NCBI RefSeq assembly: GCF_008386565.1
Contig: NZ_VUKA01000001.1
Span: forward strand, 1,178,001 to 1,242,000
Origin: Teichococcus oryzae
Lineage (GTDB): Bacteria; Pseudomonadota; Alphaproteobacteria; Acetobacterales; Acetobacteraceae
Direction of reading: 5' to 3'
DNA length: 64,000 bases
A program made the translations under genes and the position numbers. Under the pieces are notes generated by a model. It had not been told where the DNA came from. It saw nothing but the letters and a program-made list of their open reading frames with translations, and made no database searches. Position 1 is the stretch's first letter, and each line of letters begins with the position of its first letter. This document shows, one piece after another, positions 37,007-46,226 of the stretch.

Positions 37007-38251
37007 TCAGATTTCGCGGTTGGCGCGGGCCAGCACGGCCTCGAACAACACCTGGCAGCCGGCGGCCGCTTCCTCCGGCAGGATGCTCTCCTCCTCATTG
37101 TGCGACAGCCCGTCCTTGCAGGGCGTGAAGATCATGGCTGTCGGAACATGGCGCGCCACATAGACCGCGTCATGCCCGGCGCCGGAGACGATCTCGCGCG
37201 CCGAATAGCCGAGGCGCGCCGCCGCGTCCCTCACCAGTGCGACGCAGGATTGGTCGAAGGGCTGGGCGGGGATGCGGAAAAGCTCCGTCAGTTGCAGGGA
37301 ACAGCCATTGGCACGCGCGGCGGCCTCGGCGGCGGCCGGGAAGCTGCCGGCGATGACCTCCACCTCGGCTTCGAGCGGGTGCCGGAACTCGACCGAGAAG
37401 CGAACCTCGCCGGGCACCACGTTGCGGCTGTTGGGATGCACCTGCAGGAAGCCGACGGTGCCGCGGCCATCCTCCCCACGCTGGCGCATGGTGGCGTCCA
37501 CCAGCTCGATCACCCGCGCCGCCGCCAGCAGGGCATCCTTGCGCGTGGAGGGCGGGGTGGTGCCGGCATGGGCGTCCTGCCCGGTGATCACGGCGTCATA
37601 CCACACCTGGGCCTGGGCGCCGGTGACGATGCCGATCTGCTTGGCTTCCCGCTCCAGGATCGGGCCCTGCTCGATATGCAGCTCGAAATAGGCGTCCGCC
37701 TTGAAGGGGCGGGCGGGATGCGGGCCGCGATAGCCGATCGCCTCCAGCGCCTCGCCCACCGCGACGCCGTCCACGTCCTTCAGGGCATAAGCCTTGTCCT
37801 GCGAGTAGACACCGCTCCAGACACCGCTGCCCATCAGGGAATGGCCGAAGCGGCTGCCTTCCTCATCGGTCCAGTTCACCACCTCGATCGGCGCCTCGGT
37901 GGTGATGTTGAGGTCGTGCAGGGTGCGCATCACCTCCAGCCCGGCGATCACCCCCAGCGCCCCGTCGAACTTGCCGCCGGAGGGCTGGCTGTCGAGGTGG
38001 CTGCCCATCAGCACCGGCGGGCGGGACGGGTCGCGCCCTTCCCGCCGGGCGAACATGTTGCCGATGGCATCGACCCGCACCTGGAGCCCCAGGGCCTCGC
38101 ACCACTCTGTGAAGCGCTGGCGGCCGGCGCGATCCACCTCCGTCAGCGTCAGGCGTCGGACCCCGCCCTTCGGCGTGGCGCCGATCTCCGCCATGCTCAT
38201 CAGGCTGTCCCAAAGACGCTTGGCGTCTATGCGCTGGTTGGTGGCTGACAT
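37007..38251 (-). CDS. M20-family Zn amidohydrolase (allantoate / N-carbamoyl amino acid hydrolase)
   Basis: A 414-residue dimetal hydrolase of the HyuC/AllC group. Metal ligands are visible: His85 in GSHLDSQ, the bridging Asp96 in GGKFDGALG, the general base Glu130 and metal ligand Glu131 in NWTDEEGSRF, and a late His in GLSHNEEE. The lid domain contains TPPSTRKDAL and VVPGEV. The family cleaves allantoate, N-carbamoyl-L-amino acids or beta-ureidopropionate; the exact substrate is not resolvable. AAGGAG precedes the ATG at 38251. It is last in a leftward group of four metabolic genes. Confidence 0.9.
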   Translation of the reverse strand: MSATNQRIDAKRLWDSLMSMAEIGATPKGGVRRLTLTEVDRAGRQRFTEWCEALGLQVRVDAIGNMFARREGRDPSRPPVLMGSHLDSQPSGGKFDGALGVIAGLEVMRTLHDLNITTEAPIEVVNWTDEEGSRFGHSLMGSGVWSGVYSQDKAYALKDVDGVAVGEALEAIGYRGPHPARPFKADAYFELHIEQGPILEREAKQIGIVTGAQAQVWYDAVITGQDAHAGTTPPSTRKDALLAAARVIELVDATMRQRGEDGRGTVGFLQVHPNSRNVVPGEVRFSVEFRHPLEAEVEVIAGSFPAAAEAAARANGCSLQLTELFRIPAQPFDQSCVALVRDAAARLGYSAREIVSGAGHDAVYVARHVPTAMIFTPCKDGLSHNEEESILPEEAAAGCQVLFEAVLARANREI

Positions 38252-38317
38252 CGGTCGCTCCTTGTACACAATGCAGCAGGCATCATGCGCAGAGCGGCCG
38301 GGGCGGCAAGGTCCAGA

Positions 38318-39085
38318 CTACAGGCTGGCGAGGATGAAGAAGCGGCGGAAGGGCAACAGCACCGTGCCATCCGCCAGGGGCGGATAGGCTTCGCGCATGG
38401 CATCGCCATAGGCGGCCCTGAAGCCCGCCCGCGCCTCCGCATCGAGGGCCGCGAGATAGGGACGCAGGCTGCTGCCGGATGCCCATTGCACCACCGCATC
38501 CTCGCCCCGCAGGACATGGATGTATTCGGTGTACCAAAGGTCGATCACGCGGACGCGGGGGGCGAGCAGCGCGTAATATTCGTCCGCCGTCAGGATGGGG
38601 GGCGCGGAGGTGATGCCGCTCAACCGGTCGCGCCAGGGGCCTTCCCGGGCGATCCGGTCCTGCTCGGCACGCAGCGGCGCGTCATGCATGGCGGGCATCT
38701 GGACAGCCAGGGTTCCGCCCGGCGCCAGGAAGCCGAGCAGGCGCGGAAACAGCGCCGCATGGTCGGGCAGCCAATGCAGCGCCGCGTTGGAGAACAGGAC
38801 ATCCACCGGCTCCCGCGGTGCCCAGGTGGCGATGTCGTCGCGCTCTACGCGGATGCCTTCCTGGCGGGCCTGCGCCTGCATGTCCGGCGATTCATCCACG
38901 CCCGACACCGTGGCGCCCGGGAAGCGGGCGGCGAGGAGGGGCAGGGCATTGCCTGTCCCACAGCCGAGATCCACCACGGACTGACCGCCCGGATGCGCGA
39001 TGCGGGTGATCAGATCCTGCACCGGGCGCAGCCTTTCATGACCGAAGCACAGATATTGCTCCGCATCCCATTGCGGGTTCTGCAA
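38318..39085 (-). CDS. tam: Trans-aconitate 2-methyltransferase
   Basis: An AdoMet-dependent methyltransferase that esterifies trans-aconitate, a citric-acid-cycle side product. 255 residues. Motif I is VVDLGCGTGNALPLLA, the acidic residue lies in SGVDESPDM, and SNAALHWLPDH is the family signature. The N-terminal WDAEQYLCFGHERLRP and C-terminal LPFRRFFILA match Tam. It lies 66 bases upstream of the amidohydrolase and 74 bases after bdhA-like on the same strand. Confidence 0.93.
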   Translation of the reverse strand: MQNPQWDAEQYLCFGHERLRPVQDLITRIAHPGGQSVVDLGCGTGNALPLLAARFPGATVSGVDESPDMQAQARQEGIRVERDDIATWAPREPVDVLFSNAALHWLPDHAALFPRLLGFLAPGGTLAVQMPAMHDAPLRAEQDRIAREGPWRDRLSGITSAPPILTADEYYALLAPRVRVIDLWYTEYIHVLRGEDAVVQWASGSSLRPYLAALDAEARAGFRAAYGDAMREAYPPLADGTVLLPFRRFFILASL

Positions 39086-39159
39086 TCAGACCTCCCCTTG
39101 AAAGGCGCTGCCGCGGCAACTCAGCCGGGCAGCCCGGATCATTGTTGTTGCGGCAGAAA

Positions 39160-39954
39160 TCAGGCGGCGGACCAGCCGCCATCGATGGAGAGCGCGGCGC
39201 CATTCACGCTGCCGCTATCGGGGCCGCATAGATAGAGCGCCATGCGCGCCACTTCCTCCACCTCTACCCAGCGCTTGCTGGGCTGGCGCGCCAGCAGGAA
39301 GTCCTTCAGCGCCGCTTCCTCCGTGATGCCATGCTTCGCGGCCAGGGCCGTGACCTGCTTCTCGGCCAGGGGGGTGCGGACAAAGCCGGGGCAGATCGCG
39401 TTGCAGGTCACCTGACCCTGCGCCAGCTCCAGCGCCACGGTCCGCGTCATGCCGATGACGCCATGCTTGGCGGCCACATAGGCGACCTTCTCGGGAGAAG
39501 CCACGATGCCGTGGATGGAGGCGATGTTGACGATGCGGCCCCAGTTCCGCGCCGTCATGCCGGGAAGCAACGCCTTGATGGCGTGGAAATTGGCCGACAG
39601 GTTGAGGGCGATGATGGCGTCCCACTTGTTGTCCGGGAACTCGGCGATGGGGCTGGTGAACTGGATGCCGGCATTGTTCACCAGGATGTCCACCTGGCCG
39701 AGGCGCTGCTCGGCCTCCGCGCACATGTCGCGGATTTGCGCCGGGTCCGAGAGATCGGCTGCGGAATGTGGCGGCTCGGCGGTGTTGCCAGCCTTGGCCA
39801 CCTCGCGCTGGGCAGTGGTGATGTCATCCGCGGAACCGAAGCCGTTCAGCATCACGCGGGCTCCCGCGGCGGCCAGCATCTTGGCGATGCCCAGCCCGAT
39901 CCCGCTGGTGGAGCCGGTGACAAGGGCGGTGCGGCCTGACAGCGTTTGATCCAT
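39160..39954 (-). CDS. D-3-hydroxybutyrate dehydrogenase (SDR)
   Basis: A 264-residue short-chain dehydrogenase. The NAD-binding motif is TGSTSGIG (13-20), NNAG is at about 93-96, and the catalytic residues are Ser146, Tyr159 and Lys163 (SIHGIVAS-x-YVAAK). The pattern NGFG after strand 2, with no basic residue, suits NAD. SIHG and the ICPGFVRTPL segment match 3-hydroxybutyrate dehydrogenases that link polyhydroxybutyrate turnover to acetoacetate. Confidence 0.9.
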   Translation of the reverse strand: MDQTLSGRTALVTGSTSGIGLGIAKMLAAAGARVMLNGFGSADDITTAQREVAKAGNTAEPPHSAADLSDPAQIRDMCAEAEQRLGQVDILVNNAGIQFTSPIAEFPDNKWDAIIALNLSANFHAIKALLPGMTARNWGRIVNIASIHGIVASPEKVAYVAAKHGVIGMTRTVALELAQGQVTCNAICPGFVRTPLAEKQVTALAAKHGITEEAALKDFLLARQPSKRWVEVEEVARMALYLCGPDSGSVNGAALSIDGGWSAA

Positions 39955-40034
39955 GTTCCTGATCCTCAGCCTGATCGTTATCGATGGCGGGGCTGCGATG
40001 CCCGGCCTTTTTCGGGAGGGTGGCTAGAGTGTCC

Positions 40035-41372
40035 TCATGCCTCCTCGGCGTCCAATAACAGTGGCACCTCCAAAGCAGCCCCGACCTGCGTGGGCGTGGC
40101 CGTGCCGGTGGCCAGCAGGTGCTCAAGGATGGCCTGATCGCGCCAGGCTTCCTGCCGCAGCAGGCTCACCCCGGCTACTGCGCCCCTGGAATCCTGAATA
40201 ACTTTCAGGAACAACGGATTGAAGTCCGTTCCTGTATGTCCTTCCGAATAGGAAAGCCGGATTACGCGAGGCGGTGGGCCCCCGGCGCGGGCCTCCGCCT
40301 CGGTCTGGCCGAACTGCAGCAGCGCAGGATCAGAGCGGACCATGCGGACCCGCATGCCGCGCTGCTCCGTTGCCTTCGGCGACCAGGATGCGGCAAGGCG
40401 CCCGATATTCATGGGCCCGGTGCCGGCCAGCCAGGGCTCAGCCTGGCTGTCGCCGACCCGCCAGCGAGGGCCAAGCATCCAGATCCGGGAATTAGGGGTG
40501 GATTTCCAGGAATCGCCGGGGCCGCATTCGGCTTCCGGGGCCTCCACTCCGGCGGCGCGAAGGTCGAGCGGTTGCAGGTCCGGCACCGTTCCCGCAGCCA
40601 GCACCAGGTGGGTTCCCTCGATGCGGGCTCCGTCCGATGTGCGCAGCCCGACGCCGACGCTCCCTCCGATGATGTCCGTTACCGTAGTGTTTTCATGAAA
40701 AACAACACCATCCGCCCTTAGCCTGTCGCGCAGCTGGAGCCTGATCTCCGGCTCGGCGGAATTGAGAATGTTGGGCCGGTCAGTGATGATGCTCACCTGG
40801 GAGCCGAGGCGTGCGAATGCCTGGGCCAGTTCGACGGCCTGCGCGTCGCCCCCCAGAATCAGCAGGTGGCGCGGCTGCTCGGCCAAGGCCAGGAGGCGGT
40901 CCGGCGTCAGCCAGGAGCATCCCGCCAATCCGGGGATGTCCGGGATGACCGGCGTGGTGCCGATCGCAACAACGGCCTTGCGGAAATCATGGAACTGCCC
41001 GCCAGCCTCGATGCGGTCATGGGCGGTGAAATGAGCGCTGGCGCGGACCACCGTGATGCCGAGCTTCTGGAGACGGGCGAGGGAATAGGTTTCGGCGACC
41101 GCCGCCTGGGCATCGTCAAGCGCACGGCGTATGCCTGCCCACTCCACCGCCACGCCTTCCCACCGCACGCCCTGATCGCGCCGGCTTCCCAGCGCGGCCA
41201 TGGCGGCAAGCCTTCCCAGCACCCGCAACGGCACGGTTTCGGCGAGGTGGCGGGCGCCACCCAGCCGGCTGCGTTCGAACAGCACGACCTTCAAGCCACG
41301 CGAGGCTGCCCGCATGGCGACGCTGATCCCGCAGGGACCTCCTCCGATCACGGCCACATCATGATTCGGCAT
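40035..41372 (-). CDS. FAD/NAD-dependent oxidoreductase, Lpd-like but lacking the redox disulfide
   Basis: A 445-residue flavoprotein with the fold of class I pyridine nucleotide-disulfide oxidoreductases. The FAD-binding GxGxxG is IGGGPCG (8-14), the NAD-binding motif lies in LLILGGDAQAVELAQAF, and a dimerisation-like C-terminus follows. The place of the usual GGTCxxxGCIPSK disulfide holds GGARHLAETVPLR, with no cysteine, and no HxxxxE active-site pair is seen at the C-terminus. It is thus not a dihydrolipoamide or mercuric reductase. A transhydrogenase-like or other electron-transfer role is possible. AAGGAG precedes ATG 41372. It is first in the four-gene leftward group. Confidence 0.85.
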   Translation of the reverse strand: MPNHDVAVIGGGPCGISVAMRAASRGLKVVLFERSRLGGARHLAETVPLRVLGRLAAMAALGSRRDQGVRWEGVAVEWAGIRRALDDAQAAVAETYSLARLQKLGITVVRASAHFTAHDRIEAGGQFHDFRKAVVAIGTTPVIPDIPGLAGCSWLTPDRLLALAEQPRHLLILGGDAQAVELAQAFARLGSQVSIITDRPNILNSAEPEIRLQLRDRLRADGVVFHENTTVTDIIGGSVGVGLRTSDGARIEGTHLVLAAGTVPDLQPLDLRAAGVEAPEAECGPGDSWKSTPNSRIWMLGPRWRVGDSQAEPWLAGTGPMNIGRLAASWSPKATEQRGMRVRMVRSDPALLQFGQTEAEARAGGPPPRVIRLSYSEGHTGTDFNPLFLKVIQDSRGAVAGVSLLRQEAWRDQAILEHLLATGTATPTQVGAALEVPLLLDAEEA

Positions 41373-41530
41373 GCCAGCGTCTCCTTGCATCGCGATGATC
41401 CGGCCCGGCGCCGGTCGGAGGTACCGCGTTGCCATGAAGTGCCCGGCGGCGAAAGGGGCCGCCGGACCCGATCTCCTCCCGCATCAATGGTTTGAAGCAT
41501 CCGGCCCTCATGACGGAGGGCCAAGAATGG

Positions 41531-41560
41531 TTGACGGACAGGGAGGCGGGTTCCTATACG
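41531..41560 (+). promoter_or_regulatory. Probable rpmH promoter
   Basis: TTGACG (41531-41536) and TATACG (41555-41560) are separated by 18 bases. This places the transcript start roughly 95 bases before rpmH, giving a moderate leader. Confidence 0.55.
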
Positions 41561-41664
41561 TCGCCACCTTCACCGGCCTCTCCTTGGGGGGGCCGGTGCG
41601 ATTCATGCAGGGCTCCGGGATCCGGGCCTGTGCCACAGTTGAAGATCATACGGAGTAGCCCGTC

Positions 41665-41799
41665 GTGAAGCGTACCTATCAGCCGTCCAAGCTTGTCCGG
41701 AAGCGCCGGCACGGTTTCCGCACCCGTATGGCGACGGTCGGTGGCCGCAATGTGCTGGCCAATCGCCGCGCCAAGGGCCGCAAGAAGCTTTCGGCCTGA
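41665..41799 (+). CDS. rpmH: 50S ribosomal protein L34
   Basis: A complete 44-residue L34: it begins [19 protein letters not shown] and ends [11 protein letters not shown], as in nearly all bacteria. The start is GTG 41665 with CGGAG 9 bases upstream. It opens the conserved rpmH-rnpA-yidD-yidC cluster. dnaA, often nearby in other groups, is not seen. Confidence 0.98.
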   Translation: MKRTYQPSKLVRKRRHGFRTRMATVGGRNVLANRRAKGRKKLSA

Positions 41800-41824
41800 T
41801 TTCCGCCGCGCAAGGGGGCGCCCC

Positions 41825-42166
41825 ATGCCTTCGCCGCCACGCCTGAAGAAGCGCCGCGAATTTCTGCGCGTCGCCGGGAAGGGCACCAGGGCGGCGAGGC
41901 CAGGCTTGCTGCTGCAGGCCCTGCCGGGCACGGAGGGTCCGTTGCGCATCGGCTTCACGGCAACCAAGAAGCTGGGCAACGCCGTGATCCGCAACCGCAC
42001 CAAGCGGCGCCTGCGGGAAGCGGCGCGGCTGGTGCTGGCGGATCAGGCGCCACCCGGCTGGAATCTGGTCCTGGTGGGCCGGGAAGGCAGCCGTTCGCGC
42101 CCGTTCCATCAGCTGAAGGCTGATCTGCGCGGCGCCCTGCGCCAGGTAGGCGCCCACCCGCCATGA
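41825..42166 (+). CDS. rnpA: Ribonuclease P protein component
   Basis: The 113-residue protein subunit that helps the RNase P RNA process tRNA precursors. It contains LKKRREFLRV near the N-terminus, the GFTATKKLGNAVIRN segment and the RNR motif RNRTKRRLRE, the basic RNA-binding helix. The ATG at 41825 has AAGGGGGC upstream and lies 25 bases after rpmH. Its stop overlaps the yidD start by 4 bases. Confidence 0.95.
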   Translation: MPSPPRLKKRREFLRVAGKGTRAARPGLLLQALPGTEGPLRIGFTATKKLGNAVIRNRTKRRLREAARLVLADQAPPGWNLVLVGREGSRSRPFHQLKADLRGALRQVGAHPP

Positions 42167-42495
42167 CACGGCGGAGCGATGGCCCCTCGCCGGGACCCAT
42201 CGCATGGCTGCTGATGGGCGGTGTTCGCACCTACCAGTTGACCTTGCGGGGGGTGATCGGCAGCCATTGCCGGTTTCATCCCCATTGCAGCGCCTATGCA
42301 ATAGAGGCGCTGAGGTCGCATGGCGCCGCCAGGGGAACTTGGCTCGCCACACGACGAATCCTTCGCTGCCATCCGTGGCATCCCGGCGGGTATGACCCCG
42401 TGCCGGAAGCTGGACCGGAAGCACCATCCGCGGCGCCGCAACAGGCGCCTCCCACCAGGTCCCGTCGGGGCAGGGTGGGCCAGAACAGGGCCTGA
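42163..42495 (+). CDS. yidD: Membrane protein insertion efficiency factor YidD
   Basis: A small 110-residue protein that assists YidC/Sec-dependent insertion at the inner membrane. Family signatures are YQLTLRGVIG-x-HCRFHPHCSAYAIEAL and RILRCHPWHPGGYDPVP, with three conserved cysteines. The C-terminal 30 residues are a Pro/Ala/Arg-rich extension. Its ATG overlaps the rnpA stop (ATGA) and it lies 13 bases before yidC. Confidence 0.95.
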   Translation: MTRRSDGPSPGPIAWLLMGGVRTYQLTLRGVIGSHCRFHPHCSAYAIEALRSHGAARGTWLATRRILRCHPWHPGGYDPVPEAGPEAPSAAPQQAPPTRSRRGRVGQNRA

Positions 42496-42508
42496 CGGCA
42501 CGTATCCG

Positions 42509-44272
42509 ATGGACCAGAAGCGACTTTTCGCGGCAATCGCAATCTCGATCGGCATTTTGCTGGCCTTCGACCTGTGGAAGCGCGAAACGACGCCTCCGGT
42601 TGAGCCGGCGCCAGCCGCCATTACGCAGCAGGCGCCGTCGGCCACTGCTCCCGCCCTGCCATCATCGCCCGTCATGGGCGGCGAGGCGACGGCCAGTGCC
42701 GCCAACCGCCCCCCGCCGCAGCGTCTGCAGATCGACAGCCCGCGCTTGTCCGGCAGCGTCCTGCTGCGCGGCGCGCGGCTGGATGACCTTGTGCTGAAGG
42801 ATTATCGCGAAACCACCGCCCCTGGTTCGGCCCTGGTGCGGATGTTCGCGCCGCGCGAGGAAACGCAGCCATACTTCGCCCAGTGGGGCTGGTCCGCCGC
42901 CGATGGCCGGACGCGGGTGCCCGACAGCGAAACCGACTGGACCGCGACCGGCGGCCCGCTGGGCCCCGACCGGCCGGTGACGCTGTCCTGGGAGAATGGC
43001 CAGGGCCAGACCTTCCAGATCGTGCTGAGCCTGGACCGCAACTACATGTTCCTGGCCGAGCAGCGTGTCATCAACAATGGCGGCGAGCCGGTGCAGCTGC
43101 TGCCCTGGACCCGCATCCGCCGTGAGCAGACGCCGCAGGTCGCCGGCTACTACATCCTGCATGAAGGCTTTGTCGGCGTGCTGAACGGCCGGCTGAACGA
43201 GCAGACCTACAAGGCCGCGAAGGATGAGGGCGAAGGCCGTGGCGGCCTGGCCCTGGCGCAGGACACGAATGGTGGTTGGGCCGGCTTCACCGACAAGTAC
43301 TGGTTGGCCGCGATCGCGCCCGTGGACGCGGCGCAGCCCATGAAGTCCAGCTGGCGCCACACGCAGGAGAACGGCCAGGACCGCTGGCAGGTCGACTTCG
43401 CCACGCCCGCCGCCATGGCGGTTGCTCCTGGCGCGACGTCGAGCCACTCCATGCGCGTCTTCGCGGGCGCCAAGGAAGTGCATCTGCTGGATGCCTATCA
43501 GGACAATCTGGGCATCACGGATTTCGACAAGGCGATCGACTTCGGCTGGTTCTACTTCATGACCAAGCCGTTCTTCTATGCCCTGGATTTCCTGTTCAAG
43601 ATGTTCGGCAACTTCGGCGTTGCCATCCTGCTGTTCACGGTTGTGCTGAAGGCGCTGTTCTTCCCGCTGGCCAACAAGGCCTACAAGTCGATGGCGCGGA
43701 TGAAGAATCTGGCGCCGAAGATGCAGGAGATCCGGGAGCGCTATAAGGGCGATCCGGCCAAGGCGCAGTCGGAGATGATGGCGCTGTACCGGACGGAGAA
43801 GATCAACCCGGCCTCGGGCTGCCTGCCGATCCTGATCCAGATCCCGGTGTTCTTCGCGCTCTACAAGGTGCTCTTCGTCACCATCGAGATGCGGCACGCG
43901 CCGTTCTTCGGCTGGATCCGCGACCTGTCGGCGCCCGACCCGACCAACCTGTTCACCTTGTTCGGGCTGATCCCCTGGGATCCGCCGCAGATGCTGCACA
44001 TGCCGATCTGGGCGATCATCATGGGCGTCACGATGTTCGTGCAGCAGAAGCTGAACCCGGCCCCGCCGGACCCGATCCAGGCCAAGATCTTCACCTGGAT
44101 GCCGGTGATCTTCACCTTCATGCTGGCCAGCTTCCCGGCCGGCCTGGTGATCTACTGGTCCTGGAACAACCTGCTCTCGATCATCCAGCAGTGGTACATC
44201 ATGCGGCATGAGCGCGCTGCGCGGCGGCAGGAGAAGATGGTCGGCAAAGCTGCCGCAAAGGCAAAAGGGTGA
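42509..44272 (+). CDS. yidC: Membrane protein insertase YidC
   Basis: The Oxa1-family insertase. 587 residues from ATG 42509. An N-terminal membrane helix (about 5-22) is followed by a Pro/Ala-rich linker, a large periplasmic beta-sandwich domain (about 60-350), and the conserved C-terminal five-helix core beginning near WFYFMTKPFFYALDFLF. The core carries the cytoplasmic hairpin KSMARMKNLAPKMQEI and MALYRTEKINPASGCLP. The C-terminal tail is basic (RRQEKMVGKAAAKAKG). The next gene starts inside its stop (GTGA). Confidence 0.98.
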   Translation: MDQKRLFAAIAISIGILLAFDLWKRETTPPVEPAPAAITQQAPSATAPALPSSPVMGGEATASAANRPPPQRLQIDSPRLSGSVLLRGARLDDLVLKDYRETTAPGSALVRMFAPREETQPYFAQWGWSAADGRTRVPDSETDWTATGGPLGPDRPVTLSWENGQGQTFQIVLSLDRNYMFLAEQRVINNGGEPVQLLPWTRIRREQTPQVAGYYILHEGFVGVLNGRLNEQTYKAAKDEGEGRGGLALAQDTNGGWAGFTDKYWLAAIAPVDAAQPMKSSWRHTQENGQDRWQVDFATPAAMAVAPGATSSHSMRVFAGAKEVHLLDAYQDNLGITDFDKAIDFGWFYFMTKPFFYALDFLFKMFGNFGVAILLFTVVLKALFFPLANKAYKSMARMKNLAPKMQEIRERYKGDPAKAQSEMMALYRTEKINPASGCLPILIQIPVFFALYKVLFVTIEMRHAPFFGWIRDLSAPDPTNLFTLFGLIPWDPPQMLHMPIWAIIMGVTMFVQQKLNPAPPDPIQAKIFTWMPVIFTFMLASFPAGLVIYWSWNNLLSIIQQWYIMRHERAARRQEKMVGKAAAKAKG

Positions 44273-44934
44273 AGGGCGGCCTTCTGGAGGCGCGCGACGA
44301 GGCAGAGCGGGAGGCCCTGGTTGAACAGGGCCGCCTGTTATTCTGCCAGCCCTGCGAGTTCTTCTTCGCCGCGCAGCGCCTGGACCAGCTTCCCCCCGCG
44401 GAGCGCCCGGAGGTTGCTTTCTGCGGCCGCTCCAATGTTGGCAAGTCGTCGCTGATCAATGCGCTGACGGGGCATCATGGCCTGGCGCGTGTTTCCAACA
44501 CGCCAGGCCGTACTAGGCAGTTGAACTTCTTCAACCTCGGCAACAGGCTCACCCTGGTGGATATGCCAGGCTATGGCTACGCCCAGGCTTCCAAGAGTGT
44601 GAAGGAAGACTGGCAGGGGCTGATGTTCAACTTCCTGCGCGGCCGCCCCACCTTGCGGCGGGTGATCCTGCTGCTGGATGCGCGGATCGAAACCAAGGAA
44701 AGCGACCGGGCGGCGATGAAGCTGCTGACCGAGGCCGCGGTGACGTTCCAGATCGTGCTGACCAAGGCCGATAGCCCGAAGCCCTATTGGCTGCGCCAGC
44801 GCCAGGAAGAAGCCGCGGCATTGGTGAAGGCGCATACCCCCGCCCATCCACTGGTGATCACCACCAGCAGCGAGCAGGGAATTGGCCTTCCGGATCTCCG
44901 GGCCGAGTTGACGGCCCTGGCCGAACCGGCCTGA
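44269..44934 (+). CDS. engB: Ribosome biogenesis GTP-binding protein EngB/YihA/YsxC
   Basis: A 221-residue GTPase required for late 50S subunit assembly. G1 is GRSNVGKSS (53-61), G2 lies in SNTPGRTRQLNFF, G3 is DMPGYGYA, G4 is TKAD, and G5 lies in TSSEQGIG. The start is GTG 44269, overlapping the yidC stop by 4 bases, so translation is probably coupled. Confidence 0.96.
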   Translation: MKGGLLEARDEAEREALVEQGRLLFCQPCEFFFAAQRLDQLPPAERPEVAFCGRSNVGKSSLINALTGHHGLARVSNTPGRTRQLNFFNLGNRLTLVDMPGYGYAQASKSVKEDWQGLMFNFLRGRPTLRRVILLLDARIETKESDRAAMKLLTEAAVTFQIVLTKADSPKPYWLRQRQEEAAALVKAHTPAHPLVITTSSEQGIGLPDLRAELTALAEPA

Positions 44935-45261
44935 GAAGGCCGGGCCGGGGCTTCCCATCCCGCATTTTGCCCGGCGGAAAGCCAGGGACCGTTCACGCAA
45001 GCGGTGCAGTTCACGGTCGGGAATGATGTTCGGCGTTGGAAGGTGGGCCGGCACCTTCGATGCCGATATGGCTGCATGGCCGACTGCCTCGGAACCTCCG
45101 GCAGCGCCAGGGTCCGGGGCATGTCGGACGACTTGCCCAGCATCGGCTTCCGGTCGGCATCATTGGAAAGCTCTGCCCGAAGGCCCTCGCCGTCTCTTGA
45201 CCCCCGGGAATGTCGCCCGTAGACGCGCCGGACTTGCTTTTATCGCGGAAAAGGGGCGGGG
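44935..45261. other. 327-base intergenic region between engB and argB
   Basis: No frame here has convincing coding character on either strand, and I find no RNA gene, repeat or strong hairpin. It presumably contains the argB promoter; TTGACC near 45195 is a weak candidate. Confidence 0.5.
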
Positions 45262-46146
45262 ATGACCGAGAGCGCGCGCAACCAGATGGAAATCCTTGCG
45301 GCCGCGCTTCCGTTCCTGAAGCGATATGACGACCAGGTCGTGGTGGTGAAGTATGGCGGCCACGCCATGGGGGAGGAGGAAACCGCCCTTCGCTTCGGCC
45401 GCGACATCGCCCTGCTGGAGCAGATGGGCGTCAACCCCGTTGTGGTGCATGGCGGCGGTCCGCAGATCAACGCCATGCTGAAGCGCCTGAACGTCCAATC
45501 CACCTTCGTCAACGGGCTGCGCGTCACCGATGCGCAGATGGTCGACGTTGTCGAGATGGTGCTGTCCGGCACGGTCAACAAGCAGGTGGCCGGGTGCATC
45601 ACCCGCGCCGGCGCCATCGCGGTCGGCATCTCCGGCAAGGATGGCGGCCTGATCCGTGCCCGCAAGCTTGAACGCACCTATCGCGACCCGGACAGCAACA
45701 TCGAGAGGATCCTGGATCTCGGCTTCGTGGGCGAGCCGGAATATGTGGATCCGCAGGTCCTGGAATTGCTGATCGCGGCTGATATCGTTCCGGTGATCGC
45801 CCCGGTGGGGGCATCCGCTGACGGCCAGACCTACAACATCAACGCGGACACCGCCGCGGGCGCCATCGCCGGCGCGCTGAGCGCGTCCCGCCTGCTGATG
45901 CTGACCGATGTGCCGGGTGTTCTGGATCCCGCCAAGACCCTGATCCCGGAGATGACCGTGGCCGAGGCAAAGGCGGGGATCGAGGCAGGCTGGATCTCCG
46001 GCGGCATGATCCCCAAGGTCGAAACCTGCATCTACGCCATTGAGCAGGGCGTGAAGGGTGCCGTCATCGTGGATGGCCGCGTACCGCATGCCGTGTTGAT
46101 CGAGCTGTTCACCAATGGCGGGGCGGGAACGCTGATCCGCCCCTAA
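45262..46146 (+). CDS. argB: Acetylglutamate kinase
   Basis: Phosphorylates N-acetylglutamate, the second step of arginine synthesis. 294 residues. The phosphate-binding KYGGHAMG is at about 30-37, [10 protein letters not shown] at about 61-70, and the [15 protein letters not shown] and LTDVPGVLD segments are conserved, as is [11 protein letters not shown] near the end. The N-terminal helix [20 protein letters not shown] suggests the hexameric, arginine-sensitive form. dapD follows 80 bases later. Confidence 0.97.
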   Translation: MTESARNQMEILAAALPFLKRYDDQVVVVKYGGHAMGEEETALRFGRDIALLEQMGVNPVVVHGGGPQINAMLKRLNVQSTFVNGLRVTDAQMVDVVEMVLSGTVNKQVAGCITRAGAIAVGISGKDGGLIRARKLERTYRDPDSNIERILDLGFVGEPEYVDPQVLELLIAADIVPVIAPVGASADGQTYNINADTAAGAIAGALSASRLLMLTDVPGVLDPAKTLIPEMTVAEAKAGIEAGWISGGMIPKVETCIYAIEQGVKGAVIVDGRVPHAVLIELFTNGGAGTLIRP

Positions 46147-46226
46147 GCGGCGGCAGGCGTTGACAGGCTCGGCCGTGCCTCGGATACCGCAGGCAGCGAT
46201 GTTCGCCTTTTGCCGGAGCTGCCGCC

